Shown here: in pieces, positions 40,378 to 49,396 of the stretch | Layout of the letters: every line of letters begins with the position of its first letter | Position numbering within the stretch: the first letter of the stretch is position 1 | NCBI RefSeq assembly: GCF_003324185.1 | Contig: NZ_PXUP01000018.1 | Span: 1 to 59,788 of the forward strand | Length of the DNA: 59,788 nt | Source of the DNA: Faecalibacterium prausnitzii | GTDB lineage: Bacteria > Bacillota > Clostridia > Oscillospirales > Ruminococcaceae | Reading direction: 5' to 3' | The notes under the pieces: generated by a model | Told to the model about the DNA's origin: nothing | Databases searched by the model: none | What the model saw: the letters and a program-made list of their open reading frames with translations, nothing else | Made by a program: the position numbers and the translations under genes

Positions 40378-41046
40378 ATGAAACGATATGACCGACGGAC
40401 GTTCCTGAAGCTCTCTGGCACATCGGCGGTGATGCTGGCGCTGGCAGCCTGTGACGATAGCTGCGCCTCCGGCTCCACAAGCTCCGGCTCTGCCACAGAA
40501 ACGCCTCCCTCGCCGCCGATCCCTGTGATCCGGGACGGGCAGAAGATCCTGACCATTTTCAACGCAGAGCTGGCCCGGCGAAAGGTGGAGAACATCAAGT
40601 TCGAGTACAGTAAGGGTCTGGAACACGCCATTCAGGCAGATGTGCAGATGTTTGTGGATAACGGCAGCCCGGAGTTCCCGTCGGACGAAGGGCTCAGGCT
40701 GCGGATGGAGGGCGACTATTCCGCAAAGATGTGGGAAGGTCTGAACGAAGCCGGTTACAGTGCCGGCTCCACAGCCATCTTCCGTATGCTCAATCAGTAC
40801 CGGGTAGGCGTGGATTTTGACCACGAAGGAAAGCACCTTTACAGCATGGATCGCCTTTACCCCGCCACAGAGGCCCAGTTCCAGCAATTGGTGGATGAAC
40901 TGATCAAGGACTACGGCGGTGTGCCGGGGCTTCATGAGGACGACCCGGTGGTGAATAAGGTAGGCATCACTGTGGTGGATATCAACGACAAGACCTATTG
41001 GGCCGCCTACATCATCGACAAGTGGCAAGGCATAGGAGATGGCTGA
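40378..41046 (+). CDS. Tat-like lipoprotein, third of the family
   Basis: The protein has 222 residues. MKRYDRRTFLKLSGTSAVML leads to LAACDD (cysteine near 24). The Ser-rich linker is followed by an Asp/Lys-rich helical body, then KVGITVVDINDKTYWAAYII, which resembles the closing strands of the two preceding proteins. Divergence is larger and the signal cassette differs. RBS AAAGGAG in the same 'GAAAGGAGCACCCCC' context as its neighbours. Function unknown. Confidence 0.75.
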   Translation: MKRYDRRTFLKLSGTSAVMLALAACDDSCASGSTSSGSATETPPSPPIPVIRDGQKILTIFNAELARRKVENIKFEYSKGLEHAIQADVQMFVDNGSPEFPSDEGLRLRMEGDYSAKMWEGLNEAGYSAGSTAIFRMLNQYRVGVDFDHEGKHLYSMDRLYPATEAQFQQLVDELIKDYGGVPGLHEDDPVVNKVGITVVDINDKTYWAAYIIDKWQGIGDG

Positions 41047-41072
41047 ACCACACCATAGAAAAGGAGCCCGCC

Positions 41073-42599
41073 ATGAAATACCAACACCTTGTAAGCCTTG
41101 CACTGGCTGCGGCGCTGCTGCTGACCGGCTGCGGCGGCACCCAGAGCAGCCCCAGCGCTGCTGCCGACCAAAGCTCCGACAGCAGCCGAAGCACCCCCGG
41201 CGCGGTGGCGCAGGCCGTCCAGACAGACCGCATCACCGACCAGTACACGCTGGAAAAGAACGTTTCGGGCGTGTGGGGGGAGGACGCGGTGCAGTGCATT
41301 TCCGTCCATGTGCCCAAGCTGGAATGCGACAGCCCGGACGCCGCCTACATCAACGATGAGCTGAACGCTATCTATGCGGCAGATTTCCGGGAGTTCGAGA
41401 ACAGCGAGGAGGCCGGGCAGCCGGGCGGCGAGTACCCGCAGATCGGTGTAGGCTGGGATGCCTACTGGTACGGCGACTGTGTCAGTCTGGTGGTGCGCAG
41501 CCGCTACGGCGGCACCGCCCCGTGGCGTTACAGCGGCTGGTGCTTCGATTTTGCCACCGGCCGGCAGCTCACCGTGGCCGAGATGCTGCAGCGGATGGGT
41601 CTGGACCCGGACGAAGTGCAGGCGCAGGTGCAGCGGCAGGCCATGCAGGCCTTTGACCGGGAGATGGCGCAGGGCGCGTATTACGAGGGCCTGCGTCTCG
41701 GCGGAGAGCTTTCGCAAATGCGGATGGATACGCTGGAATACAATGAGCTGGAAAACCTGTGCCTGCTTTTGCCACAGCAGGATCAACTGGTGCTCCGGGG
41801 TAAGTACAGCTGCGAAGAAGGCTGGCAGCAGCTGGATATGGAGCTCTCGCTGCCCCCCGCTGACACCCCGGTGCTGACCGACACCTACGATGGTGTGCAG
41901 GTGCAGCTGGAGGGAACGCAGGCCACCATCACCCTGAGCCCCGCGCCAAAGACCGACCAATGGGGAGACATTGGCATCCGGGTGGAACAGGAGCACAGCT
42001 ACCCCATCCTTGGCGCTTATAACGAGTATGTGGACGTGTGCATCGGGGAGCAGGAGGACGGATTCTTCCGCCCGGTGGTCTATCTGCTGACCAAGGACGG
42101 CGTGGTGGAGTATGTGGACGTGCTACGCTGCCTCATGTTCGGGGATGCCATGATCTGTCAGGATCCCATCTACTTTGCCAACAACGGTGTGGCGCTGGAA
42201 CGCAGCGGCAGCGAGGTGAACCTGCGCCGGGCGGATGGCTCTGTGCTGGAGCTGGCTCCCCTGTCGGCAGAGTGGAGCGCGCAGGAGATCCCCTATTCCG
42301 TCACCGGCTCCTACAACTACACCTCTGAAACCGGCTGGAACTGGCTGGACCTGACCAGCGACGGCAGCGTCCAGATGGGCATTCAGGACAACAGCCGCAT
42401 GGATCAGGGCGATGCCGCGTATCTGGGCGTGGTGCCGGAGGGCGTGGTGCTGGGCATCGCAGCCGATGAGGAGCTCGAATTTGTGGCGGCGTTCAAGAAC
42501 GACCTGTACAACGAGAACCTGACCCTGACCATGATCGCCGGGCAAAACCCCTTTGCCGAGGGCGAGACCCAGCTGCAAATGACCCGCAGCTACGGCTGA
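41073..42599 (+). CDS. Large lipoprotein with PdaC/DUF3298-like region, paralogue 1
   Basis: The protein has 508 residues; lipobox LLLTGCGG (cysteine near 20) and a Ser-rich linker. Residues about 60-180 have the helix-strand pattern of the PdaC/DUF3298 fold: 'AAYINDELNAIYAADF', 'WDAYWYGDCVSLVVRS' and 'GWCFDFATGRQLTVAEML'. A second half (about 270-508) is beta-rich and is shared with paralogue 2. In B. subtilis this fold forms the lysozyme-binding part of RsiV; that link is an analogy only. Start 41073 follows AAAAGGAG. It begins 26 bases after the third small lipoprotein. Confidence 0.65.
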   Translation: MKYQHLVSLALAAALLLTGCGGTQSSPSAAADQSSDSSRSTPGAVAQAVQTDRITDQYTLEKNVSGVWGEDAVQCISVHVPKLECDSPDAAYINDELNAIYAADFREFENSEEAGQPGGEYPQIGVGWDAYWYGDCVSLVVRSRYGGTAPWRYSGWCFDFATGRQLTVAEMLQRMGLDPDEVQAQVQRQAMQAFDREMAQGAYYEGLRLGGELSQMRMDTLEYNELENLCLLLPQQDQLVLRGKYSCEEGWQQLDMELSLPPADTPVLTDTYDGVQVQLEGTQATITLSPAPKTDQWGDIGIRVEQEHSYPILGAYNEYVDVCIGEQEDGFFRPVVYLLTKDGVVEYVDVLRCLMFGDAMICQDPIYFANNGVALERSGSEVNLRRADGSVLELAPLSAEWSAQEIPYSVTGSYNYTSETGWNWLDLTSDGSVQMGIQDNSRMDQGDAAYLGVVPEGVVLGIAADEELEFVAAFKNDLYNENLTLTMIAGQNPFAEGETQLQMTRSYG

Positions 42600-42618
42600 G
42601 AAGACAAGGAGAACGACC

Positions 42619-44196
42619 ATGAAACACAAACGCCTTGCCGCTGCGGTGCTGGCGGCGGCGGTGGTGCTGGCGGGGTGCGGCAGCGCGGCGAACCGTGCCG
42701 CCCCTGCAGGCTCCGGCCCCGCTCCCGCAGGCTCCGGCACTGTCCCCCAGAGCACCGCAGACACGGCGGTGCAGACGGCACAAAAAGACCGCATCACCGA
42801 GCAGTTCACGCTGGAAAAGACCATCCAGCTGTACGAGTGGGGCAGCGCACAGAAGCTGACCATCCATGTGCCGCAGCTGGTGTGCGACGGCTCGGACGCT
42901 GCTTATCTCAACGATGAGCTTGCCGCCATGTATGCGGCAGACTTCCGACAGTACGAGGACAGCCCGGAGATCGAGCCGCAGCAGGACGAGTGGAGCCCGG
43001 AGATTTATATCAACTGGGACGCCTACTGGTACGGCGACTGCGTAAGCCTTGTGGTGTTCCGCTACGACGGCGGTACCGACCCGGGGTATTCCCGGGGCTG
43101 GTGCTTCGATTTTGCCACCGGAAAGCAGGTCTCCGTGGCTGAAATGCTGCAGCGCATGGGGCTGGACCCGGATGCCGTGCAGCAGCAGATGCTGCGCGAG
43201 GCCATGCAGACCTTTGACCGGCACATGGCGCAGGGCGGCTACTACGAGGGCCTGCTCAGCGGCGGCAATCTGGCAAGCATGCGGATGAACACGCTGGAAA
43301 ACAACCAGCTGGAGGACCTGTGCCTGCTGCTGCCGGAACAAAACCGGCTGGTGCTCCGGGGCGGGTGCAACTCCCCCGCCGGGTCGGGCTGGCGGCAGCT
43401 GGATGTGGAGATCCCGCTGCAGGCTGCTGACCCGCAGCCGCAGACGGTGCTGACCGATACCTACGGCAGCGCTTCGGTGCAGCTGGAAGGAACACAGGGC
43501 ACCATCACCCTGCGCCGCACGCCGGAGACCGCCGCATGGGCCGCGGATTACGGCATCCGGCTGGAACAGGACCGCACCTACCCCATCCTTGGCATCTATA
43601 ATGAGTATATCGACCTGTGCATCGGAGAACTCGGCGCGTCCTTCCACCCGGTGGTCTATCTGCTGACGCAGGACGGCGTGGTGGAGTACGTGGATGTGCT
43701 GCACTGCCTCATGTTCGGCAGCGCTCTGGTCTGTCAGGACCCTATCTATATTGCAAATCAGGGCGTGGCGCTGGAACGCAGCGGCAGCGAGGTGAACCTG
43801 CGTCAGGAGGATGGCTCTGTGCTGGAGCTGGCTCCCCTGACGGCAGAGTGGAACGCGCAGGAGCTCCCCTACGAGGTCACAGGTGCGTTCAACGATATGG
43901 GCGACGACCAGTTTGACTGGATGGACGTGGAAAGCAACGGCTCCGTCCAGATGGGCGTGCAGGACAACAGCGTTTTCTATCAGGGCTATGCCGATTATCT
44001 GGGCGTGGTGCCGGAGGGCATGGTGCTGGGCGTCTGGACCAACGAGACGGCAGACGGGATGCCGGGCATCACCTTTGTGGCAGCGATGAAGTACGACCTG
44101 TACAACGAGACCCTGACCTTGACCATGATCGACGGGCAGAACCCCTTTGCCGAAGGAAAGACCCAGCTGCAGCTGATCCGCTGCCCGGATAACTGA
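42619..44196 (+). CDS. Large lipoprotein with PdaC/DUF3298-like region, paralogue 2
   Basis: The protein has 525 residues, with lipobox VVLAGCGS and an Ala/Gly/Pro linker. The domain order matches paralogue 1 throughout (about half of residues look identical): WDAYWYGDCVSLVV, GWCFDFATGKQVSVAEMLQR, YPILGIYNEYIDLCIGE, GVALERSGSEVNLR. DNA identity over parts of the second half is high, which indicates tandem duplication. Start follows AAGGAG. It lies 19 bases after paralogue 1. Confidence 0.65.
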   Translation: MKHKRLAAAVLAAAVVLAGCGSAANRAAPAGSGPAPAGSGTVPQSTADTAVQTAQKDRITEQFTLEKTIQLYEWGSAQKLTIHVPQLVCDGSDAAYLNDELAAMYAADFRQYEDSPEIEPQQDEWSPEIYINWDAYWYGDCVSLVVFRYDGGTDPGYSRGWCFDFATGKQVSVAEMLQRMGLDPDAVQQQMLREAMQTFDRHMAQGGYYEGLLSGGNLASMRMNTLENNQLEDLCLLLPEQNRLVLRGGCNSPAGSGWRQLDVEIPLQAADPQPQTVLTDTYGSASVQLEGTQGTITLRRTPETAAWAADYGIRLEQDRTYPILGIYNEYIDLCIGELGASFHPVVYLLTQDGVVEYVDVLHCLMFGSALVCQDPIYIANQGVALERSGSEVNLRQEDGSVLELAPLTAEWNAQELPYEVTGAFNDMGDDQFDWMDVESNGSVQMGVQDNSVFYQGYADYLGVVPEGMVLGVWTNETADGMPGITFVAAMKYDLYNETLTLTMIDGQNPFAEGKTQLQLIRCPDN

Positions 44197-44233
44197 CCAC
44201 GGCGGGAGCCGCTGAGAACACAGGAGAACCACC

Positions 44234-45790
44234 ATGAAACACAAAGCGTTCCGCTGGATACCGGCAGTTTTGCTGGCGGCGCTGCTGGCAGGCTGCGGGG
44301 CAAAGACCGCAGCCTCTGCCCGCCCGGCTGGCAGCCGGGAACTGAAATCGACCCCGCCGGATTCCATGCACGCCACCGCGGCGATCACCGAGCAGTACAC
44401 CCTTGAAAAGGTGGTGCAGGCAGAGAACGGCGGCACCGTCCGGCTGAACATCCATCTGCCCCGGCTGGAAAGCGACAGCGCCGATGCCGCCCGCATCAAC
44501 GCCGAGATCGCCCGGCTCTACGAATACGATGTGCAGGAGTATGTAGACTGCCCGGCGGCAGCCGATCCGGACGTGTGGGACTTCTGCATGGAGATGAAAT
44601 GGAACGCAAGCTGGTACGGCGACTGCGTCAGCCTTGTGGTCAGCAGCTGCTACGGCGGTACGGATGCGCCCTTCCATCAGGGCTGGTGCTTCGATTTTGA
44701 CAGCGGAAAACAGCTTACCGCCACCCAGCTGCTGCAGCGCATGGGGGCAGACCCCGCCGCGCTGGAAGAAGCACTGTACCGCGACGTGAAGCGCCGGGAT
44801 GAGCTGGACCGGCAGACCGCCTGTGAGCGGGGGCTGCTGCCCCCCGGCAGCCTGAAAGAGGGCAACACCGCATGGTGGGCTACACTGGATGAGCTGCCGC
44901 TTTCGTTTGACGAAGCGGGGAACGTTACCTTTTTCGTCCGCCGGTTCAGCGCGTCCGGGGGAGAGTTTGTGAACGATGCCCCAACCATCCCGCTGGACGC
45001 GCAGCCGCTGCCGCAGGACTGGGAGCAGCAGGTGCTGGCCGAGTGGATGGCAGTCACGGCGGTGACGCAGGGTGAAAGCTATGCCCCCGCCGACCGCAAC
45101 GAAAGCTGCACCCTGCGGCTGGAAAAGGCCGAGATCACCGGCACGGTGTCCGTCTCCTTCGTCCGGGAAACATACGTCAGCCCGCAGATCCAGTCCGCTG
45201 CCGAGACCCGCACCGGAGAGCTGAACGCCGGAGCAATTACCCGCTGGGACGGGGAAAAAAGTCAGGACTGGAACCTGACAAGTCTCAGCGAGGACGGCAG
45301 AAGCCGCTGGACCATCTCCATGATGGAGGACGGCTCACTGCTGATGCGCTCTACCGGCCCGAAAAAGGGCAGCACCGTGTGGTATCTGTTCCGGCGCACC
45401 AGCGCGTGGGACGACATCGGCTACACCGCCATCCCCCGCAAGCTGTGGGGCACTTACCGCGCCGGAGACGAGTCCGCAAAGGGCATCCGCTGGATGACCT
45501 TCCTGCCGGACGGCAGCTGCTGCATGAGCGTGGAATGGGTCGGGTGGAGCGGCATTCTGACCGGCACCGCAGAGGGAACGCAGAGCCGCACCGAGGACGG
45601 CACTGAGCTGCACTTTACACTGACCGACACGGACGGCAGACCGTGCGAGTTCTGGGCCATTTTGCTGAACGATGACGGCAGCCCCAGCGGCTGCAGCCTG
45701 AAATACCGCGCCGGAGAGCAGTTGTTTGGCCGGGACACACGTCCCGCTTACTGGAAAAACGACTCCCCGGAACAACCCCTTGAACCGTGA
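44234..45790 (+). CDS. Large lipoprotein with PdaC/DUF3298-like region, paralogue 3
   Basis: The protein has 518 residues; lipobox LLAGCGAK. The first 200 residues follow paralogues 1 and 2 (WNASWYGDCVSLVVSSCYGG, GWCFDFDSGKQLTATQLLQR), but the C-terminal half (from about 300) is unrelated to theirs, with WDDIGYTAIPRKLWGTYRAG and WMTFLPDGSCCMSVEW. A shared sensor-like front with a swapped back suggests domain exchange. RBS CAGGAG. Function unknown. Confidence 0.6.
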   Translation: MKHKAFRWIPAVLLAALLAGCGAKTAASARPAGSRELKSTPPDSMHATAAITEQYTLEKVVQAENGGTVRLNIHLPRLESDSADAARINAEIARLYEYDVQEYVDCPAAADPDVWDFCMEMKWNASWYGDCVSLVVSSCYGGTDAPFHQGWCFDFDSGKQLTATQLLQRMGADPAALEEALYRDVKRRDELDRQTACERGLLPPGSLKEGNTAWWATLDELPLSFDEAGNVTFFVRRFSASGGEFVNDAPTIPLDAQPLPQDWEQQVLAEWMAVTAVTQGESYAPADRNESCTLRLEKAEITGTVSVSFVRETYVSPQIQSAAETRTGELNAGAITRWDGEKSQDWNLTSLSEDGRSRWTISMMEDGSLLMRSTGPKKGSTVWYLFRRTSAWDDIGYTAIPRKLWGTYRAGDESAKGIRWMTFLPDGSCCMSVEWVGWSGILTGTAEGTQSRTEDGTELHFTLTDTDGRPCEFWAILLNDDGSPSGCSLKYRAGEQLFGRDTRPAYWKNDSPEQPLEP

Positions 45791-45808
45791 CCAAAACCGG
45801 AAACCGTG

Positions 45809-45827
45809 CGATAACAGAAAGTTATCG
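45809..45827. promoter_or_regulatory. 7-bp palindromic hairpin before the SPFH gene
   Basis: CGATAAC-AGAAA-GTTATCG lies 35 bases before the SPFH start; operator or small hairpin, with no T-run. Confidence 0.35.
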
Positions 45828-45861
45828 TTTGCACAAATAAAACATACAGGAGGAAATTACT

Positions 45862-47298
45862 ATGGGTCTTATCAAAGCAGGTATGGGCGCACTGGGCGGA
45901 ACTCTTGCAGACCAGTGGAAGGAATTTTTCTACTGTGATTCTCTGGACAAAGATGTGCTGATGGTAAAGGGCCAGAAGCGCACCTCCCGCCGCAGCTCCA
46001 ACAACGGCGAGGACAACATCATCACCAACGGCAGCGGCATCGCCGTGGCAGACGGACAGTGCATGCTCATTGTGGAGCAGGGCCGTGTGGTGGAGGTGTG
46101 CGCCGAACCGGGCGAATTCACCTTTGACGCATCCACCGAGCCCAGCGTGTTTACCGGCAACTTCGGCGATAGTCTGGCAGCTACCTTCCAGACCGTAGCC
46201 AAGCGCTTTACCTACGGCGGCGACACCGGCAAGGATCAGCGCGTGTACTACATCAACACCAAGGAGCTGGGCGAGATCCTGTACGGCACCGCCACCCCCA
46301 TTCCGTTCCGTGTGGTGGTCAGCGAGGAGCGGGGCTACAAGCTCTCGGTGAACCTGCGGTGCAACGGCAGCTTTACTTACCGCATCTGCGACCCGCTGCT
46401 GTTCTACACCAACGTGTGCAGCAACGTCTCCACCCAGTATGACGCATCCGAGATCGCTCCCCGCCTGAAGAGTGAGTTGCTGAACGCTTTGCAGCCTGCG
46501 CTGGCTACTCTTTCTGCCAACAAGGTGCAGTATTACGAGATCCCTGCCCACACGCTGGAGATCTCGGACGCCCTCAACGAGCAGCTGTCCAATGTCTGGC
46601 GCAAAAAGCGCGGTATTGAAGTGTTCTCCTTCAACATCAACTCCTTGTCCATCCCGGAGGAGCAGCAGAAGAAGATCACCGAATGGGAAGAAAACGCCAT
46701 GACCACCGACCCCACCACCGCCGCAGCTCGTCTGGTGGGCGGCCAGATCGACGCCATGAAGACCGCCGCCGGCAACACCGCCGGTGCCATGACCGGCTTT
46801 ATGGGCATGGGCATGGCAGCCGGTGCAGGCGGTATGGGCGGCATGAGCGCCCAGAACCTGTTCGCTATGGGCCAGCAGGCCCGTCCGGACAGCGTGGACG
46901 CGCCCCAGCAGGTCAGCCGCCCCGCACCCGCCCCGGCAGACAGCTGGAAGTGCAGCTGCGGCGCTACCGTTACCGGCAAATTCTGCCCGGAATGTGGCAG
47001 CAAAAAGCCGGAGCCGAAGCCCGCTGCGGACAGCTGGACCTGCAGCTGCGGCGCCACCGTCACCGGCAAGTTCTGCCCGGAGTGTGGCAAGCCCCGCCCG
47101 GCGGCGGCAGAAGGCTGGACTTGCAACTGCGGCGCGGTGAACAAAGGCAAGTTCTGCTCCGAGTGCGGCAAACCCAAGCCCGCCGGTACGCCCAAATATA
47201 AGTGCGACAAATGCGGCTGGGAGCCGGCAGACCCCGCACATCCGCCCAAGTTCTGCCCGGAGTGCGGCGACCCCTTTGACGACAGCGACCAGACTTGA
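45862..47298 (+). CDS. SPFH-domain protein with four C-terminal zinc ribbons (YdjI-like)
   Basis: The protein has 478 residues. The SPFH/band-7-like part covers about 20-280 (LMVKGQKRTSRRSSNN, VSEERGYKLSVNLRCNGSF, KKRGIEVFSFNINSLSIPEE). A Gly/Met-rich linker (MTGFMGMGMAAGAGGMGG) follows, then four zinc ribbons, of which three repeat CSCGATVTGKFCPECG or close forms and the fourth reads CDKCG-CPECG. YdjI of B. subtilis has the same SPFH type and is part of the ydjFGHI phage-shock-like operon. It probably forms membrane-associated oligomers. RBS AGGAGG. Confidence 0.88.
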   Translation: MGLIKAGMGALGGTLADQWKEFFYCDSLDKDVLMVKGQKRTSRRSSNNGEDNIITNGSGIAVADGQCMLIVEQGRVVEVCAEPGEFTFDASTEPSVFTGNFGDSLAATFQTVAKRFTYGGDTGKDQRVYYINTKELGEILYGTATPIPFRVVVSEERGYKLSVNLRCNGSFTYRICDPLLFYTNVCSNVSTQYDASEIAPRLKSELLNALQPALATLSANKVQYYEIPAHTLEISDALNEQLSNVWRKKRGIEVFSFNINSLSIPEEQQKKITEWEENAMTTDPTTAAARLVGGQIDAMKTAAGNTAGAMTGFMGMGMAAGAGGMGGMSAQNLFAMGQQARPDSVDAPQQVSRPAPAPADSWKCSCGATVTGKFCPECGSKKPEPKPAADSWTCSCGATVTGKFCPECGKPRPAAAEGWTCNCGAVNKGKFCSECGKPKPAGTPKYKCDKCGWEPADPAHPPKFCPECGDPFDDSDQT

Positions 47299-47327
47299 CA
47301 AATACAGAGCAATGAAAGGAGCATACC

Positions 47328-48194
47328 ATGATGGGATTCTTTTCCAACCTGTTCGCAAAACAGAACTGTGCCGTCTGCGGTAAGGAGTGCGGCACCCTGC
47401 ACCGCTCCAAGCTCCGGGATGGACAGTTCCTCTGCGACGACTGCGGCAACAAGTGCTCCAAATATATCCGGCTCAGCGAGCTGACGCTAGACGAGGTCAA
47501 GGAGCACATGGAGTATATGGCCCGGATGAAGCGGGTGTTCGACGAGGTGTTCAACAAGACCGAGTTCCGGGTCAACTCATACCCCTCCACCCCGACGCAA
47601 ATGGGGCTGGTGTTCTGCGATGAGCTTGGAATGCTGTACATCGACGATCGCACCGGCGGACGGGGCAAGATGCCGGAGCTGATCCGCTACGACCAGATCG
47701 CCAGCTATGAGGAGTATCTGGACGAGACCCCCGCCAAGGAGCCGGGCCAGGAACCCACCCTCAACGGCGGCGGCCTGAAGCTGAAGCTGGTGCAGCCCCG
47801 CAGCATTACCGAGGCAGAGACCAGACGGGGCATGCATCCCCACCCCTACATCAAGCAGGAGCTGGTCATCTGCTTCAGCAAGCGGGACCGGCGGGAGATC
47901 GGCTATGCCCACATCGCACGGCAGCATCTGGACCACATCTTCGGGGTCCACGATAATGAGACCAGTATGTTTGGCCGCCGGATGTCCAAGGCCGAGGAAC
48001 GGGAGCTGAAAGGCCAGATGGGCATGATCGGTGCCATGGGTGCCGTGGCATCTGCCGCCATGAAGGGCGGGCAGCTCTCTGAGCAGGAAAAGGCCCGCTT
48101 TGTGGAGAACATCAATCTGGCAAACGACGCCCAGACCGGCGGCATGGCATTGTACAGCCGCCGTGCTGACGAAGCCTTTGCAAAAGTGCAGTGA
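47328..48194 (+). CDS. DUF4428-type zinc protein
   Basis: The protein has 288 residues. The N-terminal zinc knuckle CAVCGKECGTL and FLCDDCGNKCSKYIR match DUF4428. A middle beta domain with DDRTGGRGKMPELIRYDQIASYEEY follows, and a hydrophobic Gly/Ala/Met-rich helix (MGMIGAMGAVASAAMKGG) lies near 235-255. It is cytosolic or peripheral. RBS AAAGGAG. It lies between the SPFH gene and a lipoprotein and probably belongs to the same envelope module. Confidence 0.8.
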   Translation: MMGFFSNLFAKQNCAVCGKECGTLHRSKLRDGQFLCDDCGNKCSKYIRLSELTLDEVKEHMEYMARMKRVFDEVFNKTEFRVNSYPSTPTQMGLVFCDELGMLYIDDRTGGRGKMPELIRYDQIASYEEYLDETPAKEPGQEPTLNGGGLKLKLVQPRSITEAETRRGMHPHPYIKQELVICFSKRDRREIGYAHIARQHLDHIFGVHDNETSMFGRRMSKAEERELKGQMGMIGAMGAVASAAMKGGQLSEQEKARFVENINLANDAQTGGMALYSRRADEAFAKVQ

Positions 48195-48214
48195 CCCCAA
48201 AAGGAGGAACGGAT

Positions 48215-49306
48215 ATGAGAAAGATCCAGCGCAGAGATTTCCTCAAGGCCATGGGCCTTGCCACCGCCGCCCTCGGGCTGACCGCCTGCGGCGGCTCCGG
48301 TGCCGCCAGCGCATCCAGCGTTTCCAGTGCACCGGCTTCCAGCAGCAGTGCCCCGTCCGCTTCGGCACAGCCGGAATCAGCAGTGGACAAAGCCGCCCCT
48401 GCAGGGGCCCCTGTGACCCAGTTCCAGACCGGGGAGCTGACCATCGGCGAATACACCTTCAAGGCGCAGTACATCCCCTTTGACGTCCGCCGGGAACTGG
48501 ACGGAGCGCATCACTGCATCCATGCGGACAGCTACCGGGGCAATTACTTCTTCAGCTTCTACAACGAGGACGATGAAGAGCAGTCTGCTAAAATCTTCGA
48601 GTATGCCATCAAGGACGACCGGCTGACCCCGGTGGCAGAGTACAACATTGACGGAAGCAACGCCCTCAGCATCGACCGCAATGGCATCCTGTACGCCATG
48701 GATCCCTTTGATGTCTACTGCTACGATCTGAACAGCAGCGACCCGGAAGAGCCCGGCGACGCACTGGACTACATGGGCAGCTGCTATTCCTCCAAGGATC
48801 GGGATCTGACCGTAATCTACTGGACCGACTCCGCACCGGTGCTGGTGCAGGACGGCGAGTACACCGAGCTGACGCTGGAGGGCGATAACGAGATCGGCCC
48901 CTTCTGCAGCATGCCCTCCCTGAACCTCAGCGGAGACGAGCTGCTGACGGTGGGCGAGCCGGACTCCAGCGGAGACTACTACTTTGCCGCCTTTGATCTG
49001 GACGGCAATGAGCTGGCCCGCAGCTCGCAGCCGGTGGGCAGCTTTGACGCCGTGATGATGAAGCGCCCCAACGGCTATCTGCTGGACACGGGCTATATGT
49101 GGGAGCTGTACGCGCCGGACGGCACTTTTTTGGAAAAGTCCCTTCCCGTGGGTGAGCGCGAGACCCTGTGCCAGCTGTGCGGCGACTTCTGCACCTTTGA
49201 TGTTTTCCTGCCGCTGGAAGAAAACGCTTTCTTGGCAGTGGGCCACCACGGCAAAGCCACCGAGCCGGACGAACCGGTGGTGTTCCGCATCACTACGGAT
49301 TTCTGA
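48215..49306 (+). CDS. Tat-like lipoprotein with repeated beta sheets
   Basis: The protein has 363 residues. MRKIQRRDFLKAMGLATAAL leads to LTACGG (cysteine near 25), then a long Ser/Ala linker. The body shows repeated strand pairs such as 'NALSIDRNGILYAMDPFDVY' and 'YYFAAFDLDGNELARSSQPV' that look like beta-propeller blades. The ligand is unknown. AAAAGGAGG fixes the start at 48215. It sits within the YdjGHI-like gene set. Confidence 0.7.
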   Translation: MRKIQRRDFLKAMGLATAALGLTACGGSGAASASSVSSAPASSSSAPSASAQPESAVDKAAPAGAPVTQFQTGELTIGEYTFKAQYIPFDVRRELDGAHHCIHADSYRGNYFFSFYNEDDEEQSAKIFEYAIKDDRLTPVAEYNIDGSNALSIDRNGILYAMDPFDVYCYDLNSSDPEEPGDALDYMGSCYSSKDRDLTVIYWTDSAPVLVQDGEYTELTLEGDNEIGPFCSMPSLNLSGDELLTVGEPDSSGDYYFAAFDLDGNELARSSQPVGSFDAVMMKRPNGYLLDTGYMWELYAPDGTFLEKSLPVGERETLCQLCGDFCTFDVFLPLEENAFLAVGHHGKATEPDEPVVFRITTDF

Positions 49307-49396
49307 GCCGACCGCTTCGGCGGGGGAGACCAACGCAAAAACAGCGGGGCCGGGGAAGAGCCCCCGGCCCCCTTTGAAACAACAGGAGGAAACGCT

